28,308 nt of DNA, taken from contig JBDHUJ010000023.1 of the NCBI GenBank assembly GCA_039809105.1, positions 1 through 28,308 on the forward strand, written 5' to 3'. Source of the DNA: JBDHUJ01 sp039809105. Lineage in GTDB: Bacteria > Patescibacteriota > Saccharimonadia > Saccharimonadales > UBA4665. Position numbers and translations under genes: made by a program. Shown piece by piece: positions 11,610 through 19,755 of this stretch (its first letter is position 1; the number at the start of each line of letters is the position of its first letter). The notes beneath the pieces are model-generated. The model was not told where the DNA came from and searched no databases. It saw only the letters and a program-made list of their open reading frames with translations.

Positions 11610-13913
11610 ATGGCGACACTCAAAGATTTTCGTGATGAACGATTGCGTAAACTGGAAGAACTGAAGCAGCTTGGCGTCAACCCGTACCCGGCACAAAGCC
11701 AACGAACTCACACCCTGAAGCAAATCGTCGATAGTTTTGGCGAGCTTGAAGGCAAAGATGTCTCTGTCGTCGGGCGTATAGCCGGCATACGCAAGTTCGG
11801 TAAACTGGCTTTCATAGTCATTCGCGACATGTCTGGCGAACTGCAGTTGTTCCTGGTGGGCGACAAGGTTGCACCACTGGATGCTGCGCAGGGCGTGTTG
11901 GGCATAGACCAGCTGCCACTGCTCGACACGGGCGATTTCGTGCAGGCAGACGGTCTGGTTATCAAAACAAAAACCGGTGAGATTTCGGTGGAAGTCCACC
12001 GGCTGAAGCTGCTAGGCAAAGCGCTGCGGCCCATGCCGAGCAAGCAAGAAGGTTTTACGAACAAAGAAGAGCGCTTCCGCCGCCGCTATGTCGACATGAA
12101 TGTGAACCAAGAAGTGCGCGAACGTTTTGTGCGCCGCAGCAAATTCTGGCAGGCGACGCGTAAATTCCTGGACGAGCGGGGCTTTGTAGAGGTAAACGTC
12201 CCGGTTCTAGAGCACACTACCGGCGGTGCCGATGCCAATCCGTTCGTGACGCACATGGATGCGCTGGACCAGGATTTCTATCTGCGTATTTCGCATGAAT
12301 TACCTCTGAAACGGCTCATCGGCGCCGGGTTCGAAAAGGTCTACGACCTCGGTCCGCGCTTCCGCAACGAAAACTACAGCGACGAACACCTGCCCGAGCA
12401 CATCGCCATGGAATGGTACTGGGCGTACGCCGACTGGCAGGAGGGCATTCAGTTCCAGGAAGACCTGTTCAAGTACATTTTGCAGGAGACATTCGGGACA
12501 CTGCAGTTCAAACTGGGCGAGTTCGACGTGGACCTGAGCAAGCCGTGGGAACGCTGGGACTACGCCGAAACTATCGAGAAGCGCTATGACCTGAATCCGT
12601 TCACCTGCACGCTAGACGAAGTCAAGAAGGCGCTGCAAGACAATAAGCTCGAAGTCGAACAGACCGAGAACAAAGCCCGCGGCATCGACAAGCTCTGGAA
12701 GAATATCCGCAAGGATGTAGCGGGACCGGTGTGGCTCATAAACACGCCGCTGTTCATCAGCCCGCTGGCGAAGGCTAACCCAGACCGGCCAGAGACCACG
12801 CAGCGTGCACAGGTTGTCATTGCTGGCAGTGAACTCTGCAACCTCTTCAGCGAGCTGAACGACCCGCTGGACCAGCTGCACCGCTTCGTAGAACAACAAC
12901 AGATGCGCGACTCCGGCGACGACGAAGCCATGATGCTCGACATCGACTTCGTGGAAATGCTGGAGTACGGCATGCCGCCAGCCTGCGGCCTCGGCTTTTC
13001 GGAGCGCGTCTTCTGGATTTTCGAAGGCGTCACCGCCCGCGAAGGCGTGCCATTCCCCCAACTCCGCCAAGAATACGACGAAACCACGAAATCCATCTAC
13101 CCCGAAGTCTCGTTCGAAGCCCCGAAGGCTTCTGAAGCTGTCTCCGCGAAAGACCTACCGGTTTCGGCAGTAGATGAAGGTACGCACAAGCTGTACCTGG
13201 AAGATTATGGGCTGTTGGAGTGTGACGCTGCCGTGCAAAGCGCCGAGCAACTAGACGATACGACGTACCGGGTGGTGCTCGACAAGAGCTGTGTGTATCC
13301 GGGCGGTGGCGGCCAGGCATTTGACCTTGGTATCATTACCTGGGACGGCGGTTCGCTGGCTCTGAAAGAAGTCAGCAAGGACGCACAGGGCGTCATATAC
13401 CACGATGGCACGCTTACGGGTACTGCTCCGGCCGTAGGACAGACAGTCCACTGCAAAGTCGATGCCGGGCGTAGGTTACTGAATTCGCGTTTGCACTGCG
13501 TGGGTCATTTGATTGACTACGCCGTGAAGCAGACTGGCAAAGATTGGAAGGCGGGGCGGGGCGCGCATTTCCCAGAGATGTCGTTCGTAGAGTATGACGG
13601 CGATTTTACGGCCGAAGAGGCGCCCGAGCTGATTGCCAAGATAGAATCCGGCTTGCAGGCATTGGCTGCCCAAGGTGGTCATATCGGCATCAAGCAAGTG
13701 CCGAGCAGTGAAGCGCGCAAGTACAGCGAATACATACCCGAAGCCATTCTGAAAAAATACCAGAACGTACAGCTGGCAACCTACCCGAACGAATTTTACA
13801 TCTGCTGCGGTGGTACGCACCTGAGCGATGTTTCACAAATCGGCGGCGTCAAGATTACCAAAATCAAGCGCAAAGACGGCCACATACGCGTCAGTTACGA
13901 ACTCGCCGACTAG
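11610..13913 (+). CDS. lysS: class II lysyl-tRNA synthetase fused to an AlaX-type editing domain
   Basis: A 767-aa protein, against roughly 500 for LysRS. Residues 1-500 are the synthetase: OB-fold anticodon domain (DVSVVGRIAGIRKFGKLAFIVIRD, 50-73), motif 2 with FRNE (251-254) and PEHIAMEWYWAYADW, and motif 3 GLGFSERVFWIFEG (460-473). Residues about 520-767 match the AlaX/AlaRS second additional domain: VYPGGGGQAFDLG (562-574), H629-x3-H633 and C733-GGT-H737, so all four zinc ligands are present. Free AlaX proteins hydrolyse Ser- or Gly-tRNA-Ala. A linker rich in Ala, Ser and Val joins the halves with no frameshift or stop. What the editing domain acts on here is unknown. Confidence 0.9.
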   Translation: MATLKDFRDERLRKLEELKQLGVNPYPAQSQRTHTLKQIVDSFGELEGKDVSVVGRIAGIRKFGKLAFIVIRDMSGELQLFLVGDKVAPLDAAQGVLGIDQLPLLDTGDFVQADGLVIKTKTGEISVEVHRLKLLGKALRPMPSKQEGFTNKEERFRRRYVDMNVNQEVRERFVRRSKFWQATRKFLDERGFVEVNVPVLEHTTGGADANPFVTHMDALDQDFYLRISHELPLKRLIGAGFEKVYDLGPRFRNENYSDEHLPEHIAMEWYWAYADWQEGIQFQEDLFKYILQETFGTLQFKLGEFDVDLSKPWERWDYAETIEKRYDLNPFTCTLDEVKKALQDNKLEVEQTENKARGIDKLWKNIRKDVAGPVWLINTPLFISPLAKANPDRPETTQRAQVVIAGSELCNLFSELNDPLDQLHRFVEQQQMRDSGDDEAMMLDIDFVEMLEYGMPPACGLGFSERVFWIFEGVTAREGVPFPQLRQEYDETTKSIYPEVSFEAPKASEAVSAKDLPVSAVDEGTHKLYLEDYGLLECDAAVQSAEQLDDTTYRVVLDKSCVYPGGGGQAFDLGIITWDGGSLALKEVSKDAQGVIYHDGTLTGTAPAVGQTVHCKVDAGRRLLNSRLHCVGHLIDYAVKQTGKDWKAGRGAHFPEMSFVEYDGDFTAEEAPELIAKIESGLQALAAQGGHIGIKQVPSSEARKYSEYIPEAILKKYQNVQLATYPNEFYICCGGTHLSDVSQIGGVKITKIKRKDGHIRVSYELAD

Positions 13914-14025
13914 TTAATCTGACTTTTGTAGTATGGCCTGTTGTTACGCGGAATACGCTACGTTTAGGGTGGCAGACATATGTGTTGTTGACTCGGTTTA
14001 TAAATGGCGCTAGGCTGTGCTAGAA

Positions 14026-14418
14026 ATGGAAAAACCGTATCGTCAACAGATTCTGGATGCAGTCTTTGGTATATACAGACTCGAAAGTGGCAAGACACGG
14101 GTCACGAAAGATGCGGATGGTTTATATTTGCCCAAACCTCCCATGTGGCATTCTCCCGAAGGAGGGCTCACGATTAGAGACACGACCTTTGCTTTTCGGG
14201 TTCTTAACGCAAGCGAAGACCCCCGCACTAAATTCCCCTGCATATTAAACGAGGCAAAACTAATCTTTGAACAAGGCGAGATAGAAATGATGGTTTACCG
14301 TACAGGCAATGACTATTACCAAAACGACTTCTCTAAAGAGGTAGTACTACCTCGAGTACTGGCTGTTCTTGCTTTGTGTGCGGAAAGAGATGAGGGTATT
14401 CACAAACAGGCGGCCTGA
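14026..14418 (+). CDS. small unknown protein
   Basis: A 130-aa soluble protein without recognised motifs. It contains GLYLPKPPMWHSPEGGLTIRD, a probable beta-rich stretch, and NEAKLIFEQGEIEMMVYRTGNDYYQND. No membrane segment or signal peptide. The start is uncertain: ATG at 14026 or GTG at 14017; neither has a clear ribosome-binding site. It ends with TGA 32 nt before the metallopeptidase start. The region between the lysS stop and this gene (13914-14025) shows no terminator or RNA gene. Confidence 0.55.
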   Translation: MEKPYRQQILDAVFGIYRLESGKTRVTKDADGLYLPKPPMWHSPEGGLTIRDTTFAFRVLNASEDPRTKFPCILNEAKLIFEQGEIEMMVYRTGNDYYQNDFSKEVVLPRVLAVLALCAERDEGIHKQAA

Positions 14419-14431
14419 GGCAGTGAAGATG

Positions 14432-14447
14432 CTATACTATGTATAGT
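14432..14447 (+). promoter_or_regulatory. metallopeptidase promoter with palindrome
   Basis: The -10 TATACT (14433-14438) is part of the inverted repeat CTATAC-TAT-GTATAG (14432-14446). The ATG at 14451 follows 12 nt after the -10, so any leader is only a few bases long. The palindrome could be an operator or chance in an AT-rich -10 region. Confidence 0.4.
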
Positions 14448-14450
14448 TTT

Positions 14451-14822
14451 ATGTTAGAAATTTCAGATGAACAGTTTCAGGAGATGATAGACAAGGCGTT
14501 CGACCGCCTGCCGAAGCTGCACCGCGACAACGTAAAGAACGTGGCGATTCTGTTTGCCGACGAACCGACCGAAGAGCAGCGCTACGAGCTGTCGCTTCGG
14601 CACAACGAAACGCTCCTCGGGTTGTACCAGGGCACACCACTACCAGAACGCGGTGGTCACCAGCCGCTATTTCCGGACCGGATAACGCTGTTTAAACGCC
14701 CGCTGCTGGCATATTCGCACGACATGGCCAGCCTGCAGGCAGAAATCTACCACACGTTGTGGCACGAGATTGCACACTACTATGGCCTGGACCATGACAA
14801 AATCCACGAATTAGAAAAGTAA
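14451..14822 (+). CDS. zincin-like metallopeptidase (PF06262-type family)
   Basis: A 123-aa protein close to the usual length of this small family. It begins MLEISDEQFQEMIDKAFDRLPK, and the zinc site near the C-terminus is HEIAHYYGLDHDKIHELE, giving the extended HExxHxxGxxH motif with a Glu base. The segment ITLFKRPLL just before it is also typical. Members are small soluble putative metalloproteases found across Actinobacteria and CPR; substrates are unknown. An ATG at 14439 is in frame but touches the -10 box, so 14451 is chosen. Confidence 0.82.
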   Translation: MLEISDEQFQEMIDKAFDRLPKLHRDNVKNVAILFADEPTEEQRYELSLRHNETLLGLYQGTPLPERGGHQPLFPDRITLFKRPLLAYSHDMASLQAEIYHTLWHEIAHYYGLDHDKIHELEK

Positions 14823-14883
14823 TTTCTAGTCCGTTGCACTCTAGTCTTGGCGCGGTAATGGTGACAGGCTGCGCACGACGGGG

Positions 14884-14918
14884 TACTATAGGTTCATATC
14901 ATGAGTAGTGACAGGTGA
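14884..14918 (+). promoter_or_regulatory. promoter and five-codon ORF overlapping the MprF-like start
   Basis: TACTAT (14884-14889) is followed 11 nt later by ATG (14901) of a frame encoding MSSDR and stopping at TGA 14916-14918. The GTG start of the next gene at 14915 overlaps this stop (GTGA). No Shine-Dalgarno sequence precedes the GTG. Re-initiation from a leaderless mini-ORF is a plausible way to translate it; this is inference. Confidence 0.3.
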
Positions 14919-17143
14919 AAGATTTCTGGACTGGAGTCTGGCGGCGGGTTTTCCCAGCAGTGTGGCTACCACTGTACGTGGTGTTGGGTGTAACGTGGCT
15001 GCTGGCGCCAGCACTGGCACACGAGCACTATGGCTCGTTGCAGCTTATCAGTAGTGAGGCGGCAAGCGGCATAGGCATATGGTACCGGTTGGGGGATATT
15101 GCCGCCGGTCTGCTTCTGCTGCTCGCGACGGTGCGGTTCGGGGTGCTGGGTCGCAGCCGCGCTATCGGCTGGGCGCTGGTAGGTGTCGCGGTACTTTCGA
15201 TGATGGACGGCCTGTTCCCGGATGTTTGCTACCTAGGGCACGAAACATGCAGTGTCGGCGCAGCGGTGCTAAGCGGTGTCCACGATGTGGAGACATTGGT
15301 TTTGGCGGCCCTGGTGGCCGGTCTGAGCATCGTGGATGCGCTGCGGCACAAGCGGCTGGCCAGTTATGGTTTCGTAGCGGTGCAGCTGGCGGCTGCCGCA
15401 CTAGTGGTGTCGGGGCTAGTAAGTCCGCAGTTCCGGGTGGTACTGCAGTACATTTACGCATTCTCGACTATCGTGTGGTTGGCGTGGTATGCCGATAGCT
15501 TCAGTACGTTCCGGCCACCGGCGCACTCGGCACGCCGTATCCGTTGGGTGGCAGGAGTATGGGTGCTGCTGGCCGGTGTATTCGCCATCGTCGCGTCGCT
15601 GCCGCACGTGCATTTTACCCACCATGGCGAAGTGCTGCATGTGACCCATGCCGGATTTTTGCTCGACCAGCACGGCATCATCGCCGGCATACTGCTACTG
15701 TACGTTTCGCGCCACTTGCTACGCGGTGAACGGCCGGCGTTGTGGCTAGTGCTGGCGGTGCTGGCTTCGCAACTGCTGAAATACTCTGTGTTGACGCCAC
15801 AGCCGCTGGCGGTGCTACTGTACGGCCTGGTTTTTGTGGGGCTGCTGTACACTCGGGCGAGTTTCGACCGGAATGTCGTGCAGCCTTCGTGGGCTTCGCG
15901 GCTCAAGGACATCGGCGTTGTCTTCGGCGGCGTGGCCCTGGCTCTGGTGGCCGGTCTAGTAGTTATAAACCTGCTGGGCCAAGGGCCGCGTCTGCAGCGT
16001 GACGTGTCGAATATGTACGATTATTCGCACCGTACCATCCAGAATCGCGAAGAGCGATTGCAGGAGCGGACGGAGGCCGGCCTCCGGCTGTTCGTCGAGA
16101 CGCTGCTCATCTCTCTATTGCTCATAACCGTGTGGAGCTTGTTCCGGCCGAAGCCGCTCGAAGGTACTGCCTCTGGCCAGGAAGTCGAAAACATGCGAGG
16201 TCTACTAGAGCGGTATAGTCGTAGCAGCGAAGATTATTTCAAACTTTGGCCTACCGACCGCAAGCAATACTTCTCGAGCCCAGGTGCCAACGGGATGATT
16301 GCATACCGGGTGCAGGGCGGTATCGCCTTCATGCTGGCCGACCCGGTTGCACCGAACAGGGTAGCGCAGGCAAAAGTATTGGCGGCATTTCAGGAACATG
16401 CCCGGCACCGCGGATGGGTCGTGTGCGCGCTGCTAGTGCCGGAAGCCTCGCGGCCGTTGTACGAAAAGGCGGGGATGCGCACCATGCAAATCGGTTCCAG
16501 CGCCGTCATATCGGTCGAAGATTTCCAGGCGCAGACCGCCCGCGACAAGTGGTGGCGCTGGCAGCGCAACCGCGCCCGCAAGGCCGGCTGGGAATACGAA
16601 ATGCTACAACCGCCGCACAGTCGCGAAACCATGGCGCAGCTGCGCATCGTTTCCGACGCCTGGCTGACGCGAGACGGTCACCAGGAAGAGGGTTTTGCGC
16701 TCGGCTACTTCGATGAATCCTACTTGCAGCAGTGCGTCATGCACGTGCTGCGTGACGAATCCAGTGTCATCGTGGCGTTTGCGAACCAAATGCCCACGTT
16801 CGGTAAAGTCCGGCAGGCTACGGTCGACCTGATACGCTTTATGCCTGAGATGAACGGTGCCATGCCAGCCGTATTGCTCCATATCATCGAGAATCTGGAC
16901 CCGGCTAAACATCAGACATTCGACCTCGGTTTCGTGCCGCTGGCGCGCATGGACAGCAACCTGGCGCAGCTGGCCAGACGCCTGGGTAGCAGCCGCTTTG
17001 CGAGCGCTGGTCTGGAGCAATTCAAAAACAAATTCAAGCCCGACTGGCAGTCGAACTATGTGGCCTACGACGGCGACCTTATCGACCTGGCGCGTGTCGC
17101 TACCAACCTCGAAAAACTCTTCGCGGTCGAAGAAAAAAATTAG
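14915..17143 (+). CDS. membrane aminoacyl-lipid transferase-like protein: DUF998-like region fused to DUF2156
   Basis: A 742-aa protein. Residues about 15-200 contain six hydrophobic segments resembling DUF998 (GLFPDVCYLGHETC, then HDVETLVLAALVAG). Further membrane segments run to about 345 and near 400. From about 425 to 735 the sequence matches the DUF2156 catalytic domain of MprF/LPG synthases: LLERYSRSSEDYFKLWPTDRKQYF, GGIAFMLADPVAP, TVDLIRFMP and FDLGFVPLA. Such domains move Lys or Ala from aminoacyl-tRNA to phosphatidylglycerol, lowering surface charge. The usual MprF flippase half is replaced. The LysRS gene lies about 1 kb upstream, which suggests Lys-tRNA as donor. GTG start. Confidence 0.78.
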   Translation: MKDFWTGVWRRVFPAVWLPLYVVLGVTWLLAPALAHEHYGSLQLISSEAASGIGIWYRLGDIAAGLLLLLATVRFGVLGRSRAIGWALVGVAVLSMMDGLFPDVCYLGHETCSVGAAVLSGVHDVETLVLAALVAGLSIVDALRHKRLASYGFVAVQLAAAALVVSGLVSPQFRVVLQYIYAFSTIVWLAWYADSFSTFRPPAHSARRIRWVAGVWVLLAGVFAIVASLPHVHFTHHGEVLHVTHAGFLLDQHGIIAGILLLYVSRHLLRGERPALWLVLAVLASQLLKYSVLTPQPLAVLLYGLVFVGLLYTRASFDRNVVQPSWASRLKDIGVVFGGVALALVAGLVVINLLGQGPRLQRDVSNMYDYSHRTIQNREERLQERTEAGLRLFVETLLISLLLITVWSLFRPKPLEGTASGQEVENMRGLLERYSRSSEDYFKLWPTDRKQYFSSPGANGMIAYRVQGGIAFMLADPVAPNRVAQAKVLAAFQEHARHRGWVVCALLVPEASRPLYEKAGMRTMQIGSSAVISVEDFQAQTARDKWWRWQRNRARKAGWEYEMLQPPHSRETMAQLRIVSDAWLTRDGHQEEGFALGYFDESYLQQCVMHVLRDESSVIVAFANQMPTFGKVRQATVDLIRFMPEMNGAMPAVLLHIIENLDPAKHQTFDLGFVPLARMDSNLAQLARRLGSSRFASAGLEQFKNKFKPDWQSNYVAYDGDLIDLARVATNLEKLFAVEEKN

Positions 17144-17345
17144 GGAGGGGCTCGCCACATCCTGCGGCCCCGCAACTGCGCGTGAACAAGCATAGCTTGT
17201 TCCGGCAGATTGCCTTACAGCGAGCCACTGGCTCGCTTCACCCTCCCGACCCTTGTCTCGAAGTGAATTCGAGGCAAGGGCCTCCCTCCCCCTGAAGTTC
17301 GGGCTTACACCCTCGTTCGCTGCGCTCATAGTACGCAAGAAGCGC
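17144..17345 (+). repeat. intergenic hairpin-rich repeat, copy A
   Basis: Shares a colinear framework with 26561-26660: GGGGCTCGCC, CTCCCGA, a hairpin centred on TCGAAGTGAATTCGA, CCTCCC, CCCCC, CTTCGG-like sequence and CTCGTTCGCT-CGCTCAT. Copy A carries about 85 extra bases after the first block. These include GAACAAGC-ATA-GCTTGTTC and GCGAGCC-ACT-GGCTCGC, both perfect stems. No gene is seen here. Confidence 0.6.
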
Positions 17346-17383
17346 TGGGGTTATTGCTCATGTCGAGCTGAGGTTAATGTATG

Positions 17384-17412
17384 GTGACAGGTCACACGTG
17401 ACAGGGTAATAT
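17384..17412 (+). promoter_or_regulatory. flavin reductase promoter with three operator half-sites
   Basis: GTGACA (17384-17389), 17 bp, TAATAT (17407-17412), and ATG 6 nt later. The half-sites GTGAC, GTCAC and GTGAC alternate at 7-bp pitch (17384-17402), covering the -35 and spacer. A leaderless transcript and a dimeric regulator are inferred. Confidence 0.5.
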
Positions 17413-17418
17413 GAAACC

Positions 17419-17973
17419 ATGGAAGAAAAAATTACTTTGGCGGTGTTGGGCGGGACAACAAGAGAAAAGCGGGAGTCCATAAAAGCGGCTCGGTATGTGG
17501 CCGAAGTAGCGGGCAGGCGAGAGGATGTTGAAGTAATCTTTGTGGACCCGAAGGACTTTAACTTCCCGGGTGATGGCAACGACCCGGAGGGCAAAGACCC
17601 GCGTTACACGGCCATCGTCGAAAAAGCCGACGCGTTCTTCATCGTCACGCCAGAGTACAACCACAGCTTTCCGGGTAGCCTGAAGCGTATGCTCGACAGC
17701 GAACTGGCACTCTACAACCACAAACCGGTAGCATTCGCCGGCGCCAGCGATGGCAACTGGGGCGGCGTGCGGGCGGTAGAGTCACTGCTGACCGCAGTGC
17801 GCGAAACGGGACTGGTGGCTATGAGCTGGGATGTCTATTTTCCATTTGTGAACAAAATGTTCAACGAAGACGGGAGTATAAAAGAAGAGCACCGCGAACG
17901 CTACGAACGCAACATCGGCAAGCTCCTCGACGAACTCCTCTGGTTCGCCCGCCTCCTCAAAGCCAACCGATAG
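17419..17973 (+). CDS. NADPH-dependent FMN reductase family flavoprotein
   Basis: A 184-aa flavodoxin-like protein. The first strand and phosphate loop are LAVLGGTTREKRES (residues 7-20), the flavin-ring loop is TPEYNHSFPGSLKRMLD (74-90), and a Gly-rich loop GASDGNWGGVRA follows strand four. This order matches the NADPH:FMN reductase/azoreductase-like family, which uses bound FMN to reduce quinones, chromate or other flavins. Length is normal. The gene has its own promoter and, judged from -10 spacing, a leaderless mRNA. The substrate cannot be predicted. Confidence 0.87.
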   Translation: MEEKITLAVLGGTTREKRESIKAARYVAEVAGRREDVEVIFVDPKDFNFPGDGNDPEGKDPRYTAIVEKADAFFIVTPEYNHSFPGSLKRMLDSELALYNHKPVAFAGASDGNWGGVRAVESLLTAVRETGLVAMSWDVYFPFVNKMFNEDGSIKEEHRERYERNIGKLLDELLWFARLLKANR

Positions 17974-17975
17974 CA

Positions 17976-18173
17976 TCGTGGCGAGCGAATAGCGAGCCTC
18001 TTCCTGACTTTCGGTCTGCAGACCGGAAGGGTAGCCCCGGCTGGCTCGTGCGAAGCATACGGGCCACCGAGGCGTAGGGAAACCCGCGGGTTTCCTTGTC
18101 GGTCCAGACTGAAGCCCTGTTATTCGCCCGTGCAGGGCAAATCATCCCGTGGCGAAGCCACTCAGTTTCCTTA
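17976..18173. repeat. intergenic region of chained hairpins between convergent genes
   Basis: No gene is seen. Several stems follow each other: CGGTCTGCAGACCG, the perfect 18-bp palindrome GGAAACCCGCGGGTTTCC, CCCTG...CAGGG and GTGGC-GAA-GCCAC. Lack of T-runs argues against simple intrinsic terminators, although convergent genes end on both sides. Confidence 0.5.
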
Positions 18174-18719
18174 TTATTTCTTGCGATTACGGGCGCCGGC
18201 TATGCGTTTGCCAGTGTATGCATCGCGTATCTGGAATAGCAGCCAGAACCCGACCGCCGAAGCTAGCAAGCTCCATACGAAGCTAAAAAAGCCGCTGCCA
18301 TAGTTACTGAACAGGCTGACCACGGCGTAGGCGACATTCAGCAACGCGCCGTAGTACAAGTAGTTCCAGCCTTGCTTTTTGCGGGCCTGCAAGCCGGGGT
18401 AGGCAAACAGGTACAACAGGCTTTCGGCGACGATTACCGCCAGGCTGACCCATATCCAGACGGTCAGACGCGAAGGCAGGACATTGCTGCAGTTTACGCC
18501 TGCGGCACTGCAGGCTTGGCTTGCGAAATTGCCATAGGTGTTTACGACGTGCGCCCAGCGCCAGATTTCCCAGGCGCCGAGTAACGACACTATGCCGAGC
18601 ACTAGTGCGATAACGGGCAGGTATTTTACGAGCCACGTCTTGCCGCCTTCCGCTAGCTTGGGAGCGTTCTTGCCGAAAATGCCGTTCAGTTTCGTTTCGA
18701 GTGTGCCAAAGGCGCTCAT
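18174..18719 (-). CDS. four-helix integral membrane protein of unknown function
   Basis: A 181-aa protein. After a 30-residue polar N-terminus come four hydrophobic segments: YLPVIALVLGIVSLLGAWEI, LTVWIWVSLAVIVAESLLYL, LYYGALLNVAYAVVSLF and FFSFVWSLLASAVGFWLLF. The C-terminus is basic (KRIAGARNRKK), so it is probably cytoplasmic. Two Cys residues in the first loop (QACSAAGVNCSN) could form a disulfide outside. AAGGGAG lies about 9 nt before the ATG. It is divergent from the DUF427 gene. The family is not recognised. Confidence 0.72.
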   Translation of the reverse strand: MSAFGTLETKLNGIFGKNAPKLAEGGKTWLVKYLPVIALVLGIVSLLGAWEIWRWAHVVNTYGNFASQACSAAGVNCSNVLPSRLTVWIWVSLAVIVAESLLYLFAYPGLQARKKQGWNYLYYGALLNVAYAVVSLFSNYGSGFFSFVWSLLASAVGFWLLFQIRDAYTGKRIAGARNRKK

Positions 18720-18849
18720 GCCACATGCTCCCTTACGTTATGGTTCCAGCGTAGCGCTGCGTTGTAAAATTTGCAAGTATAACCGGCCGATTGCGGAAGT
18801 GACGGCCGTGCGTCATACTGGTGTAAGCCAAAGGAGGGGAAGGGAGCAT

Positions 18850-19152
18850 ATGAAAGCAGTTTGGAATGGACAAGTACTAGCCGAAGCAGACAAAGAAGAC
18901 CTGATTTATATAGAGCAGAACTGGTATTTTCCACCGTCGGGCATCAAGCAGGAATTCTTGCGCAAAAGCGATACGCCATACACGTGCCCGTGGAAGGGCG
19001 TGTGCCAGTATTTCGACGTGGGCGAAGGCGACAATTGGAGCGCAGACAACGCCTGGAGTTACCCCGAACTGTTCCCAAGCGCCATCGAGCGCGTTCACAA
19101 AGACTTTTCGAACTACGTTGCCTTCTGGCGCGACGTGCAGGTGATTGAATAG
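18850..19152 (+). CDS. DUF427-domain protein
   Basis: A 100-aa protein spanning a whole DUF427 domain: KAVWNGQVLAEAD, the YFPPSGIKQEFLRKSDTPYTCPWKGVCQYFDV core, and YPELFPSA...YVAFWRDVQV. The conserved TCPWKG and WYF/P positions are intact. The family has a small beta fold; its biochemical activity is not established. Two purine-rich blocks, GGAGG and GGGAG, precede the ATG at 18850; longer upstream reading in the same frame crosses the divergent promoter region and is not used. The next gene begins on the last base of its stop codon. Confidence 0.88.
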   Translation: MKAVWNGQVLAEADKEDLIYIEQNWYFPPSGIKQEFLRKSDTPYTCPWKGVCQYFDVGEGDNWSADNAWSYPELFPSAIERVHKDFSNYVAFWRDVQVIE

Positions 19153-19589
19153 TGAAGACTATCGTCCTGTGCTCCAGCGCGGCGTTCTACCGGCACGTGA
19201 ACGAACTAGCCGATGAGCTCGAAAAGCAAGGTTTCCGCGCGGTCGTACCACTTACGGCCGAGCGGATGCGCGCTTCGGGTGACTACAATGTCGATAGCGT
19301 CAAAACCTGGTACGGAAACCCCAACGATTTCGACAAGAAGGCCCAGCTGATGCGCGGCCACTTCGATAAAATCGCCGAGGGCGATGCGGTGCTGGTCGTG
19401 AACGACGAAAAGCACGGCGTGCCCGGCTACATCGGTCCCAACGTGCTGATGGAAATGGGCCTGGCGTTTTACCTTCAGAAGCCGATTTATGTGTTGAACG
19501 ACGTCGTGCCAGACATGCCCGTGTACGAAGAAGTCCTCGGCATGGGCTCGGTCATCCTCTCTGGCGACCTCGCCAAAATATCTCTCTAG
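19152..19589 (+). CDS. nucleoside 2-deoxyribosyltransferase-like protein
   Basis: A 145-aa Rossmann-like protein. It begins with MKTIVLCSSAAFYRHVNELAD and has a central AEGDAVLVVNDEKHGVPGYIGPNVLMEMGLAFYLQKPIYVL segment, which resembles the substrate-binding Asp-x-Gly-x-E region of nucleoside 2-deoxyribosyltransferases and related sugar-nucleotide hydrolases. Here the usual G-E pair appears as NVLMEMG, so E is retained. The GTG start overlaps the preceding TAG by one base, implying coupling to the DUF427 gene. A nucleotide-salvage or nucleotide-derivative role is inferred only from the fold. Confidence 0.65.
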   Translation: MKTIVLCSSAAFYRHVNELADELEKQGFRAVVPLTAERMRASGDYNVDSVKTWYGNPNDFDKKAQLMRGHFDKIAEGDAVLVVNDEKHGVPGYIGPNVLMEMGLAFYLQKPIYVLNDVVPDMPVYEEVLGMGSVILSGDLAKISL

Positions 19590-19632
19590 CCCGCACCCAA
19601 ACCTCTCGGCCACCCCCTATCCCCCTTACGCC

Positions 19633-19706
19633 TACCTATCGGGTCGTACCCTGAGATTTGTCGTCCCCAAGGAGTAAGCGAAGGTGTTACCTATCGGGTC
19701 GTACCC
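19633..19706. repeat. tandem pair of a 19-nt repeat shared with 27553
   Basis: TACCTATCGGGTCGTACCC occurs at 19633-19651 and 19688-19706, 55 bp apart, and again at 27553-27571. All three copies are in intergenic DNA between convergent genes. Here neither copy has the complete second hairpin arm that is present at 27553. Confidence 0.7.
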
Positions 19707-19755
19707 GAAGGTTGTGCTGCCATTTTTCGCCCGGAGCCCATGTACGGCTGTAGGG

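Noticed and set aside
13914..14025. tRNA or other small RNA gene after lysS
   Set aside because: No cloverleaf, TTC loop pattern or terminator was found on either strand.
18538..18849. Longer 204-codon reading of the DUF427 gene
   Set aside because: The extension is antisense to the membrane-protein gene and crosses the divergent promoter region; the DUF427 homology and GGAGG/GGGAG blocks fix the start at 18850.
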